In this document: in pieces, positions 37,246 to 47,658 of the stretch
Position numbering within the stretch: position 1 is the stretch's first letter
Layout of the letters: each line of letters opens with the position of its first letter
DNA from: DATGPD01 sp041398565
GTDB taxonomy: Bacteria > Planctomycetota > UBA1135 > UBA2386
Assembly (NCBI GenBank): GCA_041398565.1
Contig: JAWKUN010000003.1
Span: 434,001 to 498,000, forward strand
Direction: 5' to 3'
DNA: 64,000 nt
Notes under the pieces: model-generated
Seen by the model: only the letters and a program-made list of their open reading frames with translations
Database searches by the model: none
What the model was told of the DNA's origin: nothing
Program-made: the position numbers and the translations under genes

Positions 37246-38115
37246 TCAGTCTTCGGGACGAGGCGGTGCGGGAGCGGGGCTGCGGACCAGCGGCGGCGCC
37301 TGGGCGATGGCTTCGACGTCGATCTTGAACAGGCGCGCGGCGGTCTTCCAGCGCACGTTCTCCTTGGCCGATTCGGGCAGCCCCAGGTTGTCCATGAACT
37401 TCACGTAAGGCCCCATGCGCACCAGCGGCCAGTCGCTGCCGTACATCAGCTGGCGGCCCGGGTCGCCCATGTACATCACCATGTCCTTGACCCGCTGCAC
37501 CATGTAGCGCTCGAACTCGTAGCTGAACTCGCCCAGCGTCAGGCCCGAGAAGTCGGCGTACACGTTCTCGTTCTTGTAGAGGACCTCCGCGGTGTCCTGG
37601 AACCACGGGTTGCCGAGGTGGCAGATGACGAACTTCACCTCCGGGAAGTCCACCGCCACGTCGTCGACGAGGAGCGGATGCGCCTGCCGCACCTTGGCGC
37701 CCTTGGCGTAGGTGTCGCCGGTGTGGATCATCACCGGCACGTCGTACTTCTGCGCTACGCGGAACACCTGCTCCAGGGACGGCTCGGTGATCGCGTACTT
37801 GTCGTAGCCCGGGTAGAGCTTGATGCCCTTCACGTAGCCGTCGCGGATGCGCTCCTCCATGTTGAACAAGTCGGTGCGCTGGTCGCCGCGCCAGCGCAGG
37901 CCCTCGACCAGGCTGAGGCGCGGATGCTTGGCGATGCGCTCGAGCAGCTCCTCGACGCTCGGCCGGTCGAGGTCGATCCGGTACGAGGTCAGCACCACGG
38001 CGTGGTCGATGCCGTGCTCGCCCATCTTCGCCAGCAGGTCGTCGATGTTCTCCGTCGTCGGCCGGCGCGTCGACTCGTGGTAGTTGTTGAGGTGGACGTG
38101 GCAGTCGATGAGCAC
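37246..38115 (-). CDS. Amidohydrolase family 2 (metal-dependent TIM-barrel) protein
   Basis: 289 aa from a GTG start that gives 'LIDCHVHLNN', the HxH metal motif at the N-terminus of amidohydrolase-2 proteins. Further metal or catalytic positions: 'PVMIHTGDTY', 'FVICHLGNPWF' (His) and 'MYGSDWPL' (Asp). Family members are decarboxylases or hydrolases such as ACMSD-like enzymes or 4-sulfomuconolactonase. The substrate is undefined. The last 20 residues are Pro-rich. It is transcribed away from the YdeI-like gene with about 90 bp between. Confidence 0.87.
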   Translation of the reverse strand: MLIDCHVHLNNYHESTRRPTTENIDDLLAKMGEHGIDHAVVLTSYRIDLDRPSVEELLERIAKHPRLSLVEGLRWRGDQRTDLFNMEERIRDGYVKGIKLYPGYDKYAITEPSLEQVFRVAQKYDVPVMIHTGDTYAKGAKVRQAHPLLVDDVAVDFPEVKFVICHLGNPWFQDTAEVLYKNENVYADFSGLTLGEFSYEFERYMVQRVKDMVMYMGDPGRQLMYGSDWPLVRMGPYVKFMDNLGLPESAKENVRWKTAARLFKIDVEAIAQAPPLVRSPAPAPPRPED

Positions 38116-38193
38116 GGTGCGATGGTAGGGGTTGGCGGGTGCGGGCGGAACCGGCGGCCTGGGGCCGCGAGTTGTCGCGCACCGCGGATTCGG

Positions 38194-38199
38194 TAGTGT
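38194..38199 (+). promoter_or_regulatory. Candidate -10 box TAGTGT
   Basis: TAGTGT ends 7 nt before the ATG at 38207. The position implies an almost leaderless mRNA, as for the boxes at 61834 and 20813. Confidence 0.3.
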
Positions 38200-38206
38200 C
38201 GGTTCG

Positions 38207-38917
38207 ATGAACTCCGCTACCACGCGAGGATCGAGCGGCCGAGGACGTGACGCGAGCCGGACGGTCGGCACTGGCCGTTCGGCGCCACGCCGACCTGCAG
38301 CCAAGGGTTCGAGGGCGGCGCCGGGTCTGCCGGACGCGCGGGTCGAAGCGTTCGTGAGCCGCGCCAAGAAGTGGCAGGCCGAGATGCAGAAGCTGAGGGC
38401 GGTCCTTCTCGATTGCGGTCTCGACGAGAGCCTGAAGTGGGGCAAGCCCTGCTTCATGTTCGAGGGCGGCAACGTGGCGATCATCCAGCCGTTCAAGGAG
38501 CACTGCTCGCTGATGTTCTTCAAGGGCGCCCTGCTCGAGGACACGCACGGCCTGCTGCGGAGCCAAGGGGAGAACACGCAGGCTGCGCTTCGCCTGGAGT
38601 TCACCAGCCAGGCCGGGATCAAGAAGGCCGTCGTCGCGTCCTACGTGCAGCAGGCGGTGGCGGTCGAGCGGGCAGGGCTCGCGGTGGATTTCAAGGCGAA
38701 GCGCGAGTTGGACCTTCCCGAGGAGCTGACGCGGGTCCTGAAGAAGGACCGCGAGCTCGCGAAGGCGTTCCGCGCCCTGACGCCGGGAAGGCAACGAGGC
38801 TACCTGCTCCACTTCAACGGCGCGAAGCAGCCGAAGACGCGCACGGCACGGATCGAGAAGTGCATCCCCAAGATCCTCGCCGGCGAGGGCATGAACGACC
38901 GTTCGCGTTCGCGTTGA
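38207..38917 (+). CDS. YdeI/DUF1801-like protein
   Basis: 236 aa. After a basic, disordered 35-residue N-terminus, the core 'LKWGKPCFMFEGGNVAIIQP' and 'HCSLMFFKGALLEDTHGLL' matches DUF1801. The C-terminal 'LTPGRQRGYLLHFNGAKQPK' followed by 'TRTARIEKCIPKILAGEG' is the YdeI/OmpD-associated signature. B. subtilis YdeI of this family affects sensitivity to cationic antimicrobial peptides. Whether that applies here is unknown. It is a single gene, and the ArsR operon starts 148 bp downstream. Confidence 0.88.
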   Translation: MNSATTRGSSGRGRDASRTVGTGRSAPRRPAAKGSRAAPGLPDARVEAFVSRAKKWQAEMQKLRAVLLDCGLDESLKWGKPCFMFEGGNVAIIQPFKEHCSLMFFKGALLEDTHGLLRSQGENTQAALRLEFTSQAGIKKAVVASYVQQAVAVERAGLAVDFKAKRELDLPEELTRVLKKDRELAKAFRALTPGRQRGYLLHFNGAKQPKTRTARIEKCIPKILAGEGMNDRSRSR

Positions 38918-39057
38918 CCTGCGGTTGCCGAAAGAGAGCGCGTGGTATCGCTCGATCGCGCCGCGGTCGCCGTTCGGTGCTTCGGCGGGCAGGCGCCGAC
39001 GTGTAGCGCCGTCGATCCCCCGAAAAGCGCCTTGACCCGGACGCGGTGTCCCGTTGA

Positions 39058-39089
39058 ATGCGGACATGCAGGTAGCCGCATATCCGCAT
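39058..39089 (+). promoter_or_regulatory. Inverted repeat overlapping the arsR start (candidate ArsR operator)
   Basis: ATGCGGACATGC (39058-39069) and GCATATCCGCAT (39078-39089) are reverse complements at 11 of 12 positions, with an 8-nt spacer. The ATG chosen for arsR (39066) lies in the left arm, so bound repressor would cover the translation start. Confidence 0.5.
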
Positions 39090-39412
39090 GATCACGCAAC
39101 CCAGGTCTTCAAGGCTCTGACCGACGCCACGCGAGTGCGGATCCTCGGGCTCCTCATGAACGCCGGCGAACTCTGCGGCTGCGAGGTCGAGGCGACCCAG
39201 GGCATCGCGCAGACGCGCGTCTCGCGCGCGCTCACCACGCTGCGGCGCGCCGGACTCGTCGTCGATCGCCGGGACGGAGCCTGGATCTACTACTCGGTGA
39301 CGCCCAAGCCCGTGGGGCTCGTCGCGGCGGTGCTGGCCGGGTTGCGCACCGCGCTGGCGGACGACCCCGTCGTCCAGGCCGACGCGAAGAACCTCAAGCG
39401 GGTGTGCTGCCG

Positions 39413-39416
<4 letters not shown>
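39066..39416 (+). CDS. arsR: ArsR-family arsenic-responsive repressor
   Basis: 116 aa. Winged helix 'VFKALTDATRVRILGLLMNA' followed by 'ELCGCEVE', which matches the metal-sensing ELCVCDL box of ArsR with its Cys pair, then 'TRVSRALTTLRRAGLVVDRR' as recognition helix and 'IYYSVTP' as wing. A second Cys pair lies at the C-terminus ('KRVCCR'). The ATG at 39066 is used; a TTG at 39054 is the alternative. It would release DNA on binding As(III). It starts an operon with overlapping genes for ACR3 and an ArsC-like protein. Confidence 0.92.
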
Positions 39417-40491
<1,075 letters not shown>

Positions 40492-40495
<4 letters not shown>

Positions 40496-41202
40496 TTCGC
40501 CAAGTCCTCCTCCCTCTCAGCCTCATGACCGTCTTCTCCGGATGCTCCGACGCGAATGGAGCCGCCTCCAAGGCGGAAAAGCCGCGGCTCTTGCCGGCGC
40601 TGCAACGCTTCGCCGAGTCCCTGCCCGCCGCCTTCGACGCCATCCCCGCCGAACACAAGACCGAACTCGACAAGCTGGCCCAGTTCCTCCGCACACGGAC
40701 GGCGTCGGGGCAGCCGGCGCGGGTGATCTTCATCTGCACGCACAACTCGCGCCGCAGCCACATGGGCCAGATGGCCGCGACCTTGGCGGCCGCGCACTAC
40801 GGCCTCGAGGGCATCGAGGCCTACTCGGGGGGGACCGAGGTGACCGCGTTCAACCAGCGTGCTGTCGATGCACTGCGCCGCATCGGCTTCGACATCGACA
40901 CTCCGAGCGGCATGAACCCTCACTACTCGGTCCGCTTCGCCGAGGATCGCGATCCGGTCGAAGCCTTCTCGAAGAAGTACGACGATCCGACCAACCCGCG
41001 CGAGGGCTTCGCCGCCGTCATGACCTGCGGGCACGCCGACTCGAGCTGCCCGACGGTCGCCGGCGCCGCGCTGCGCATCCCCCTGCACTTCGTCGATCCC
41101 AAGGCCGCGGACGACACCCCGGAGGAGGCGAAGGCCTACGACGAGCGCCTCCGTCAAATCGCGACCGAGGTGTTCTACGCGTTCTCCAAGGTGCGGACCT
41201 GA
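40492..41202 (+). CDS. ArsC-like (thioredoxin-coupled type) protein with lipoprotein signal
   Basis: 236 aa. The phosphatase-like P-loop 'CTHNSRRS' begins at Cys82 (CX5R). 'MTCGHADSSCP' places Cys179 and Cys186 as the relay pair seen in B. subtilis-type arsenate reductases, so all three redox cysteines are present. Unusually, the N-terminus is 'MIRQVLLPLSLMTVFSGC', a signal peptide with lipobox and a Cys at residue 18, followed by about 55 linker residues. This predicts an exported, lipid-anchored reductase, whereas ArsC is normally cytoplasmic. It overlaps acr3 by 4 nt. Either the enzyme works in the periplasm, or the leader is a membrane tether missed in the family. Confidence 0.88.
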
Positions 41203-41210
41203 GCGCGGAG

Positions 41211-41287
41211 TGGCACGCCCGGCAGGAGTCGAACCTGCGACCTGTGCTTTAGGAAAGCACCGCTCTATCCAGCTGAGCTACGGGCGC
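41211..41287 (-). tRNA. tRNA-Arg (anticodon CCT)
   Basis: 77 nt on the minus strand including an encoded CCA. Acceptor GCGCCCG pairs with CGGGCGT. The D-arm is GCTCAGCTGGATAGAGC. Anticodon stem GTGCT/AGCAC encloses loop TTCCTAA with anticodon CCT (reads AGG). The T-arm is GCAGG-TTCGACT-CCTGC. Its 3' end faces the arsenic operon, 8 bp from the arsC-like stop. Confidence 0.95.
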
Positions 41288-41856
41288 GAGCGGGCGGGAT
41301 CGTAGCCGGCTTGGCCAAGAGGAGCGCGGCGATCTTCTCGGTCGCCGGCCGAGATGACGGCGGTGGCGACCCGTGGGCGCCGCATCTGTGTCGCGCCGCG
41401 GAGGCGCGGACGGGCGTCATCGTTCCAGCCGTCGTGGGGCGTGGTCCAACCTTGTCGAAGGCTGCGCCGCGCGCTGTTGGAGGTGTTGTGGGTCTTCTTG
41501 GCCTGGGTCTTTCCGCTTGTGCTTCTCCGGCCTTCTCGTCACGATCCTGCTTCATGCCGGTCAAAGGGAGCGATCGTAGTTCCTCGTGGCATCCGGCAGT
41601 AGCTGTTGGAGTTCTTGGTGCGGGGATGTCGCATGGGCCTGTCGAGCCTCACGGCCTTCGTAGAGGAAGGCGCCGTCCATCAGAAAGGCATCAATTCTGG
41701 AGCTCTGCCTGGCCCATTGATCGTCCCACGTCTGGACCCCGCAATCGGACCGGGGGATAGGGTCCTGCCGCGGAGCCACGCGGTTGGTGGCAGGAACAAC
41801 CTCGGGGCGAGGCGCGCGTTCGGGACGCGCTGTGCCACCACTTCGAGGGCGCTCCG
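41288..41856. other. 569-bp region without a supported gene between tRNA-Arg and cas3
   Basis: No known gene is seen. A minus-strand reading frame at 41561-41779, open further upstream, gives 'WARQSSRIDAFLMDGAFLY' and ends 'NYDRSL'. It looks protein-like but matches no family I recognise and could be the remnant of a displaced gene. The stretch has visibly more A and T than the flanking ars genes. The cas3 promoter must lie here. Confidence 0.4.
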
Positions 41857-44247
41857 GTGAACGATGGCGCCGGCCGCTTCACGGAGTTCTTTCGCCGTGG
41901 TTCGGATGGGAAGTCGCCCTTTCCGTACCAGAGTCGGCTCGCTCAGGGCGCGCGGTGGCCTGCTCGCATTGAGGTTCCAACCGGTCTTGGCAAGACGCTG
42001 GCTGTGGTGGTTGCGTGGCTATGGCGCCGACAACCGGGAAGCGCGTTCCGAGCGGTGACGCCGACGCGGCTCATCTACTGTTTGCCCATGCGCGTCCTCG
42101 TGAATCAGACCCGCGAGACGGTTGAAGAGGTTGTATCGCGTCTCGGGCTTCCAACACGGACCGTCGTCCTGATGGGGGGTGTCGACGACGATGTGGCCTG
42201 GGACACGTACCCGGAAGACGACACCATCGTCATCGGTACGCAGGACATGCTCCTTTCCCGCGCTCTCAATCGCGGCTACGGGATGAGCCGATTCCGCTGG
42301 CCGCTACACTTCGGGCTGTTGAACAACGACTGCCTCTGGATCGTCGACGAAGTCCAGCTCGTCGGCAGCGGTGTTGCAACCACCACCCAACTCCAGGCGC
42401 TGCGGCGCAAGCTCGGCAGCGTCCGACCGGTGCAGACGTCGTGGATGAGTGCGACCTTGCAGGACGACTGGCTTCGAACCGTTGATGTCGAAGACGTGGA
42501 TCTGCAAGGGCACGAGCGCCTCGAGTCGGACGATATCGCGAACGACGAGGTGCAAAGGCGCGTCAACGCGCAAAAGACCGCGGCGCGTGCAGCCGCTGCC
42601 ATGGGCGATGCCAAGGACCTGGCGACGGAAATCGTGATCGCGCACCGGGCCGGCACGCGCACGCTGGTGGTCGTGAACACCGTGGATCGCGCCCGCGAGC
42701 TGTTCGACGCCCTGCGCAAGACCAAGGCGAAGGCCCAACTCGTTCTGCTGCACTCGCGCTTTCGGCTGGCGGAGCGCAACGCGGCGCTCGATCGCGCGCT
42801 TGCCGAGCCGAGTCGGGAGGGGACGATCGTCGTGAGCACGCAAGTGATCGAGGCCGGCGTCGATGTCAGCTCGGCGACGCTGTTCGCGGAGGTTGCGCCA
42901 TGGGCCTCGCTCGTTCAGCGCTTCGGCCGCTGCAATCGCCGTGGCGAAGAGATTGGCGCTCGAGTGTTCTGGGTTGGCTTGCCCGAGGGCGACAAGGTCA
43001 GAGCCAAGCTCGCGAGGCCGTATGAACTCGATGACCTGCTCGCTTCGGAAGCCGCGCTCAGCGAACTGGTCGATGTCGGCCCGTCCGCGCTCCCCAAGAA
43101 GGAGATGCGTCTGGATCGAGGTCTTGTGCTACGGCGCCGAGACCTGCTGGATCTCTTCGACACCACGCCGGACCTGATGGGCAACGACGTGGACGTGTCG
43201 CGCTTCATCAGGGACGCCGACGATCACGACGTGCGTGTCTGCTGGCGCGATGTCGAGGATGCACCCCTTGGTACGGAACCATCGCCAGGATGCGAGGAGA
43301 TCTGCGCGGTGCCTATCGGCCTGGTTCGGCGATGGGTGAAGGAGAAGCCCGCGAGGCGGATGTGGACATGGGACAGCCTCAGCGGCCGCTGGACACAAGT
43401 CGAGCGTGTGCATCCAGGGCTCACGCTGCTGCTGCGCGCTGCCGATGGCGGCTACGACCCGGTGCGCGGTCTCGACCCCGACTCTGAAGCGCGAGTCGAG
43501 CCGGTCCTGCCGGCGCACATTTCCGGCCGCGAGGAGGACCGGGAGCACGACGGTGATCCAGAGTCGGAATGGGGCCGGTGGTACACGCTCGCCCAGCACT
43601 CCGACGACGTGGCTGCGGAAGCGCTGCGCATTGCCCGCGCACTCGACCTGCCCAAGACCCTTGCCGACGCCATCGTCACCGCGGGTCGGTGGCATGACGC
43701 TGGCAAGGCGCACCACGCTTGGCAGGAGGCTGCGAGGCGCCTCGGCGACGACCCACCGGACGATCTGGTCGCAAAGAGTCAATGCCGGCGCGGCCGACTC
43801 GTGTGCAGAGGCCGCCGCGGGTTCCGTCACGAGCTTGCGTCGGCGCTGCTGGCGCTCGCGCACGGCCAGACCGATCTTGTCAGTTTCTTGATCGCGTGCC
43901 ATCACGGCAAGGTGCGCATGTCCTTGCGATCGTTGCCGAGCGAGAACGCGCCCACTGGCATCGATGGCCGACCGGATCCATCGATCCTCCATGCGCGTGG
44001 AGTGTGGGAAGGAGACGAGTTGCCGGAGGTCGATCTCGGCGACCATGTCATCATCCCGCCGACGAGGCTTACTTTGAGCTACATGGTGCTCGGCGATGAC
44101 GAAGTGACGGGACCGAGCTGGTCGTCGCGCGTGTTGGCGCTGCGGGACGATCCTCAGCTCGGCCCGTTCCGTCTCGGGTTCCTGGAGGGGTTGGTCAAGT
44201 GCGCTGACGAACGAGCGTCGCGGCGGGTGGAGGGGAAACAAGCATGA
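41857..44247 (+). CDS. cas3: Cas3 helicase-nuclease with C-terminal HD domain (type I-G)
   Basis: 796 aa from a GTG start. The SF2 helicase comes first: Walker A 'EVPTGLGKTLA' near 38-48, 'DEVQ' box near 160, motif III 'TSWMSATL' near 190, and motif VI 'QRFGRCNRRG' near 352. The HD nuclease is at the C-terminus: 'GRWHDAGKAHHAW' near 610, 'RHELASALLALAH' near 650 and 'ACHHGKVRM' near 680. This reversed helicase-then-HD order is a mark of subtype I-G (formerly I-U). It unwinds and degrades target DNA recruited by Cascade. It overlaps csx17 by 4 nt. Third codon positions are less GC-rich than in flanking chromosomal genes. Confidence 0.95.
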   Translation: MNDGAGRFTEFFRRGSDGKSPFPYQSRLAQGARWPARIEVPTGLGKTLAVVVAWLWRRQPGSAFRAVTPTRLIYCLPMRVLVNQTRETVEEVVSRLGLPTRTVVLMGGVDDDVAWDTYPEDDTIVIGTQDMLLSRALNRGYGMSRFRWPLHFGLLNNDCLWIVDEVQLVGSGVATTTQLQALRRKLGSVRPVQTSWMSATLQDDWLRTVDVEDVDLQGHERLESDDIANDEVQRRVNAQKTAARAAAAMGDAKDLATEIVIAHRAGTRTLVVVNTVDRARELFDALRKTKAKAQLVLLHSRFRLAERNAALDRALAEPSREGTIVVSTQVIEAGVDVSSATLFAEVAPWASLVQRFGRCNRRGEEIGARVFWVGLPEGDKVRAKLARPYELDDLLASEAALSELVDVGPSALPKKEMRLDRGLVLRRRDLLDLFDTTPDLMGNDVDVSRFIRDADDHDVRVCWRDVEDAPLGTEPSPGCEEICAVPIGLVRRWVKEKPARRMWTWDSLSGRWTQVERVHPGLTLLLRAADGGYDPVRGLDPDSEARVEPVLPAHISGREEDREHDGDPESEWGRWYTLAQHSDDVAAEALRIARALDLPKTLADAIVTAGRWHDAGKAHHAWQEAARRLGDDPPDDLVAKSQCRRGRLVCRGRRGFRHELASALLALAHGQTDLVSFLIACHHGKVRMSLRSLPSENAPTGIDGRPDPSILHARGVWEGDELPEVDLGDHVIIPPTRLTLSYMVLGDDEVTGPSWSSRVLALRDDPQLGPFRLGFLEGLVKCADERASRRVEGKQA

Positions 44248-46619
44248 GAGCCAAGCCAACGCTGCTGCGCGGCCTTCAGTCGCAGCCGTTGGGCAGCTAT
44301 CTGGCGGCCCTGGGGGTGTTTCGTGTCCTCTCGCAACAAACCGAGACACCGATTCGGGCATCGTGGTCGCCGGAGGGATTCGTGTTGGATGGGGTGTCCC
44401 GAGAAGACCTGGTTGCCTTCTTGGTCGACCGCTACCACCCAACACCACTCGTTGCACCCTGGGCAGGCGGAAGCGGCTTTGCCGAGGGTGAAGACACCGG
44501 TGCAATCGACTCGATCCGAGAGTCAACAGAAGTGCGACTGGGAGGGTATCGGAGGATCATCGAACAGATCCGCAGGTTCCCCGAGCTACCTCCCCGCGGA
44601 CTTCGGGTATGCGACGTGGTCCGATGGGCCGCCGCGACGGCGAGCGACGACAAGGCGCCGAAGAAGCTACGCAAAGACCTGGGGAAGTTGCTCGCTGCGC
44701 TGGATGGGACCCAGACGGATGACAACGGGTCGATCGAAGATCTCAAGCAGAGGCATCCTGCTGCCAAGATCTTCACTCAGATGAAGTCGCAGCGCCGCGC
44801 TGCGAACAAGGCGGCGTTGGCTGCGCGGTGCAGGAACGAACTGCCCGACGAGTGCTTGGGCTGGCTTGACGCATCGTTGGTCCTGCACGTCACGGATGAC
44901 GGTCAGATCGACCAGACCGTCGGGCCTCTCTCCAAGGACGCGATGAAGCCGAAGCTGGAGTTCTCGCGTCTCTTCATGCAAGCGGTTTGCGAAGTAGTCC
45001 TCAGCAAGAACCGTGACCGATGCACCCGACTCGCCGAGAGTTTCATCACTGGTGAGCCGGCCACGGGACTCTCCGAAACCGCCGCGGGGCTGTTCGAGCT
45101 CGGATCGGCCGGAGGCTTCAACACGGGGCCGGGATTCGAGTCGAAGGGCCTTCCGAACAACCCGTGGAAGATCGCGATGGTCTTCGAGGGATGTGTCTTG
45201 TGGAGTGGCAACGTTTCCCGTCGGGCTGGCGCGGCAACCACCAACATGGCGTTGGTGGGACCCTTCACAACGCGCCATGTCGCGGGCGGCGTGGGTGCCT
45301 TTGGCCATGCGAACGCCGAGAGCGCGCTCACGGAGCTGTGGACGCCGCTGTGGACCAGACCGGTCTCGTTGGCTGAGTTGACGACGCTGTTGGCCGAGGG
45401 ACGCGCGCGCGTTGGGGGCAGCGAGCCCCGCAACGCAGTTGAGTTCGCGGAGGCGGTCGCCTCGCTTGGCGTGGATCGAGGGATCACGTCCTTCGTCCGC
45501 TACGCGATCATCGAGCGCCGGGGACCCAGCTACATGGCGGTTCCATCTGGGACGCTGGACGTGCGGGTCCGGAACGAGGCCGATCTCCTGCGCCAACTCG
45601 ACCGCGAGCTGCCTGTCCTCGACAGCTTCCTCCGCCGATTCCCCGGCGACGGTCCGCCGGCGCATCTAATCAGTCGCCGCCGGGCGATCGACGATGCTCG
45701 CTTCGATGTCGCGCAGCGAGGCGGACCCGCCGCGATGCGATCCCTCGTACGGGCGATCGGCGCGCTGGAGGCGGCGCTCGCGCGCCGTGATCCTGGAAGG
45801 GACCCGAAGCTTCCACGACCGCTCGGTAGGCTCGGGCCCGAGTGGATCGACGCTTGCGGCGACGAAATCGAAGTGCGTCTCGCGGCGGCGCTAGCATCGA
45901 TCTCTCGCACCGGCGGCGCGGGTCCTCTTCGCGCGTACCTCGCTCCGCTGCACCCGGACGATCCTCGGCGCTACGCGCCTTCCTCCCGTGTGACATCGTG
46001 GGCCGGGACCGACCTGTCAGACCGGCTCTCGAGCGTGCTCCGGCGACGGCTCCTCGACGTGCACCGGGGGGCGGACGAGGAGTGGGACGAGACCGGAAAC
46101 CCCACCTGGGGCAAGCGACGAGCCAGTCAGAGCGACGTCGCGATGTTCCTCGCTGGAGACCTCGTCGACGAAAGCGCGCTCGAGGAGCTGCTGTTTGGCT
46201 TCACGTGGGTGCGAGCGAGCAACGGTGGTGTGCGGTCGGTCTCGGTGCCGGCTCCACCGCTCCCTCGAGTCTATGCCCTCCTTCGCCTCCTGTTCTTGCC
46301 CGATGGGGTCGCCAAGGGGAGCGAGCGTGTGATCATCGTCCCGGACCCCGCGATCCTTCCCCTCTTGCGTGTTGGCCGCGTCAACGACGCGGTCGAAAGG
46401 GCGAGCCGCCAGCTTCGCTCGAATGGCTTCCGGCCACGGTGCGTCCTCGACAACCGTGCTCACGACGCAGGGTTCGGTCGCCGTCTGGCGGCCGCGCTCC
46501 TGTTTCCCGTTTCGGGGGTGGCCTCGCTCGTCGCACGGGCCCTCTTGCCCGCGGCCGAACCGACTTCGTCTGCAACGAACGACCAGCATGGCACCGAAGG
46601 ACCCACCCATGACCACTGA
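44244..46619 (+). CDS. csx17: Csx17, type I-G Cascade large subunit (Cas8-like)
   Basis: 791 aa. 'LLRGLQSQPLGSYLAALGVF' at the N-terminus is the Csx17 signature, and 'GSAGGFNTGPGFESKGLPNN' and 'MALVGPFTTRHVAGG' are further typical stretches. Csx17 (Cas8u2/Cas8g) takes the place of the large subunit in type I-G Cascade and probably reads the PAM. The length is normal. It lies between cas3 and csb1 with overlapping ends. No catalytic motif is expected. Confidence 0.9.
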   Translation: MRAKPTLLRGLQSQPLGSYLAALGVFRVLSQQTETPIRASWSPEGFVLDGVSREDLVAFLVDRYHPTPLVAPWAGGSGFAEGEDTGAIDSIRESTEVRLGGYRRIIEQIRRFPELPPRGLRVCDVVRWAAATASDDKAPKKLRKDLGKLLAALDGTQTDDNGSIEDLKQRHPAAKIFTQMKSQRRAANKAALAARCRNELPDECLGWLDASLVLHVTDDGQIDQTVGPLSKDAMKPKLEFSRLFMQAVCEVVLSKNRDRCTRLAESFITGEPATGLSETAAGLFELGSAGGFNTGPGFESKGLPNNPWKIAMVFEGCVLWSGNVSRRAGAATTNMALVGPFTTRHVAGGVGAFGHANAESALTELWTPLWTRPVSLAELTTLLAEGRARVGGSEPRNAVEFAEAVASLGVDRGITSFVRYAIIERRGPSYMAVPSGTLDVRVRNEADLLRQLDRELPVLDSFLRRFPGDGPPAHLISRRRAIDDARFDVAQRGGPAAMRSLVRAIGALEAALARRDPGRDPKLPRPLGRLGPEWIDACGDEIEVRLAAALASISRTGGAGPLRAYLAPLHPDDPRRYAPSSRVTSWAGTDLSDRLSSVLRRRLLDVHRGADEEWDETGNPTWGKRRASQSDVAMFLAGDLVDESALEELLFGFTWVRASNGGVRSVSVPAPPLPRVYALLRLLFLPDGVAKGSERVIIVPDPAILPLLRVGRVNDAVERASRQLRSNGFRPRCVLDNRAHDAGFGRRLAAALLFPVSGVASLVARALLPAAEPTSSATNDQHGTEGPTHDH

Positions 46620-47658
46620 CTTCGACAAAGAGTTCGCCAAGCTCCAGGACGCGCCCCGACTGCTGCTCGAGGCTGGCCTGAAGCCGGCGCAAGGCGACCG
46701 CTTCCAGCCGACTGGCTTCGCCGACCTCGGCGCGGCGAAGTACACCACACCCGCGAACAAGCAGATGCTGCTCGTCGAGAGCGCGCAGTCGGTCGCGAAT
46801 CGGCTCGAGAGGGCCGTGATCGACGGCGATGGCGTAGATCTCATCGAGAACCTGAGGGGCTTGCCATATGTGAAGGTCACGCTCACAGGGCAAGGTGTAG
46901 GAGTCGTCACGAGCTCCCTCGTCGAGGCGCACCGGCTGAACTCACCGTTCATCGTGACCAATGGACAGTTCGCGACTCCCTTCCTCGCGAAGAGCGGCTA
47001 CAAGAAGGGTCAAGTCATCGACTGGCGCAAGGCGGCCGCTGCGGTCTGCTACTTCGATCCCGGCGCGCTCCTGCACGGCGTCTTCTTCGCGAACATCGAG
47101 GACGGCCGACTTCGGTTCCCGCGCGCGTTGACGGGGTTCATCGAAGCGAGCGATGTGATGGAGGCCGGATCGGGAGGCGTGAAGAACAACCACTTCGATC
47201 CTTCCGGGGAAATCAGAGCCGAAGGGTACGACAAGGATGTCTACAGCAACGTTCCCTACCCCCGCCTCGAGTTCACGGCCAAGGACATCCGCGCCTACTT
47301 CAACCTGGACCTCGCACTCATGCGCGGGTACGGGTTGCCGACTGCGGCGCAGAGGCTCCTCGTGGCGCTTGCGCTGTTCAAGGTGCGTCGCTTCCTCGAC
47401 CTGGGGTTGCGGCTCAGGACTGCTTGCGACCTCGTGATCAGAGAGAGTCTGCGGGCGACCGCACCAGAAGAGTTCACGGTGCCATCGACCAATGCACTCC
47501 AGACCATCCTGCACGACAAGCTGATCCCTGCGGCGCGGAACGAGAAGGACCTACTCGCGCCGGAGGTACTTGAGCTCACGACGAACACGGTTCTGAAGGC
47601 GAAGAAGGACAAGGCGAAGAGTGCCGACGCGCGGCCCGAAGACGAGGCGAACGAGTGA
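46609..47658 (+). CDS. csb1: Csb1 (Cas7 backbone subunit, GSU0053 family)
   Basis: 349 aa. Typical Csb1 stretches are 'RFQPTGFADLGAAKYTTP' near the N-terminus, 'LLVESAQSVANRLE', 'SLVEAHRLNSPFI' and 'AQRLLVALALFKVRRFLDLG'. Csb1 forms the crRNA-binding filament of type I-G Cascade. The ATG at 46609 overlaps the csx17 end by 11 nt; an ATG at 46588 would add 7 residues. The stop overlaps csb2 by 4 nt. The C-terminal tail is Lys/Glu-rich. Confidence 0.93.
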   Translation: MTTDFDKEFAKLQDAPRLLLEAGLKPAQGDRFQPTGFADLGAAKYTTPANKQMLLVESAQSVANRLERAVIDGDGVDLIENLRGLPYVKVTLTGQGVGVVTSSLVEAHRLNSPFIVTNGQFATPFLAKSGYKKGQVIDWRKAAAAVCYFDPGALLHGVFFANIEDGRLRFPRALTGFIEASDVMEAGSGGVKNNHFDPSGEIRAEGYDKDVYSNVPYPRLEFTAKDIRAYFNLDLALMRGYGLPTAAQRLLVALALFKVRRFLDLGLRLRTACDLVIRESLRATAPEEFTVPSTNALQTILHDKLIPAARNEKDLLAPEVLELTTNTVLKAKKDKAKSADARPEDEANE

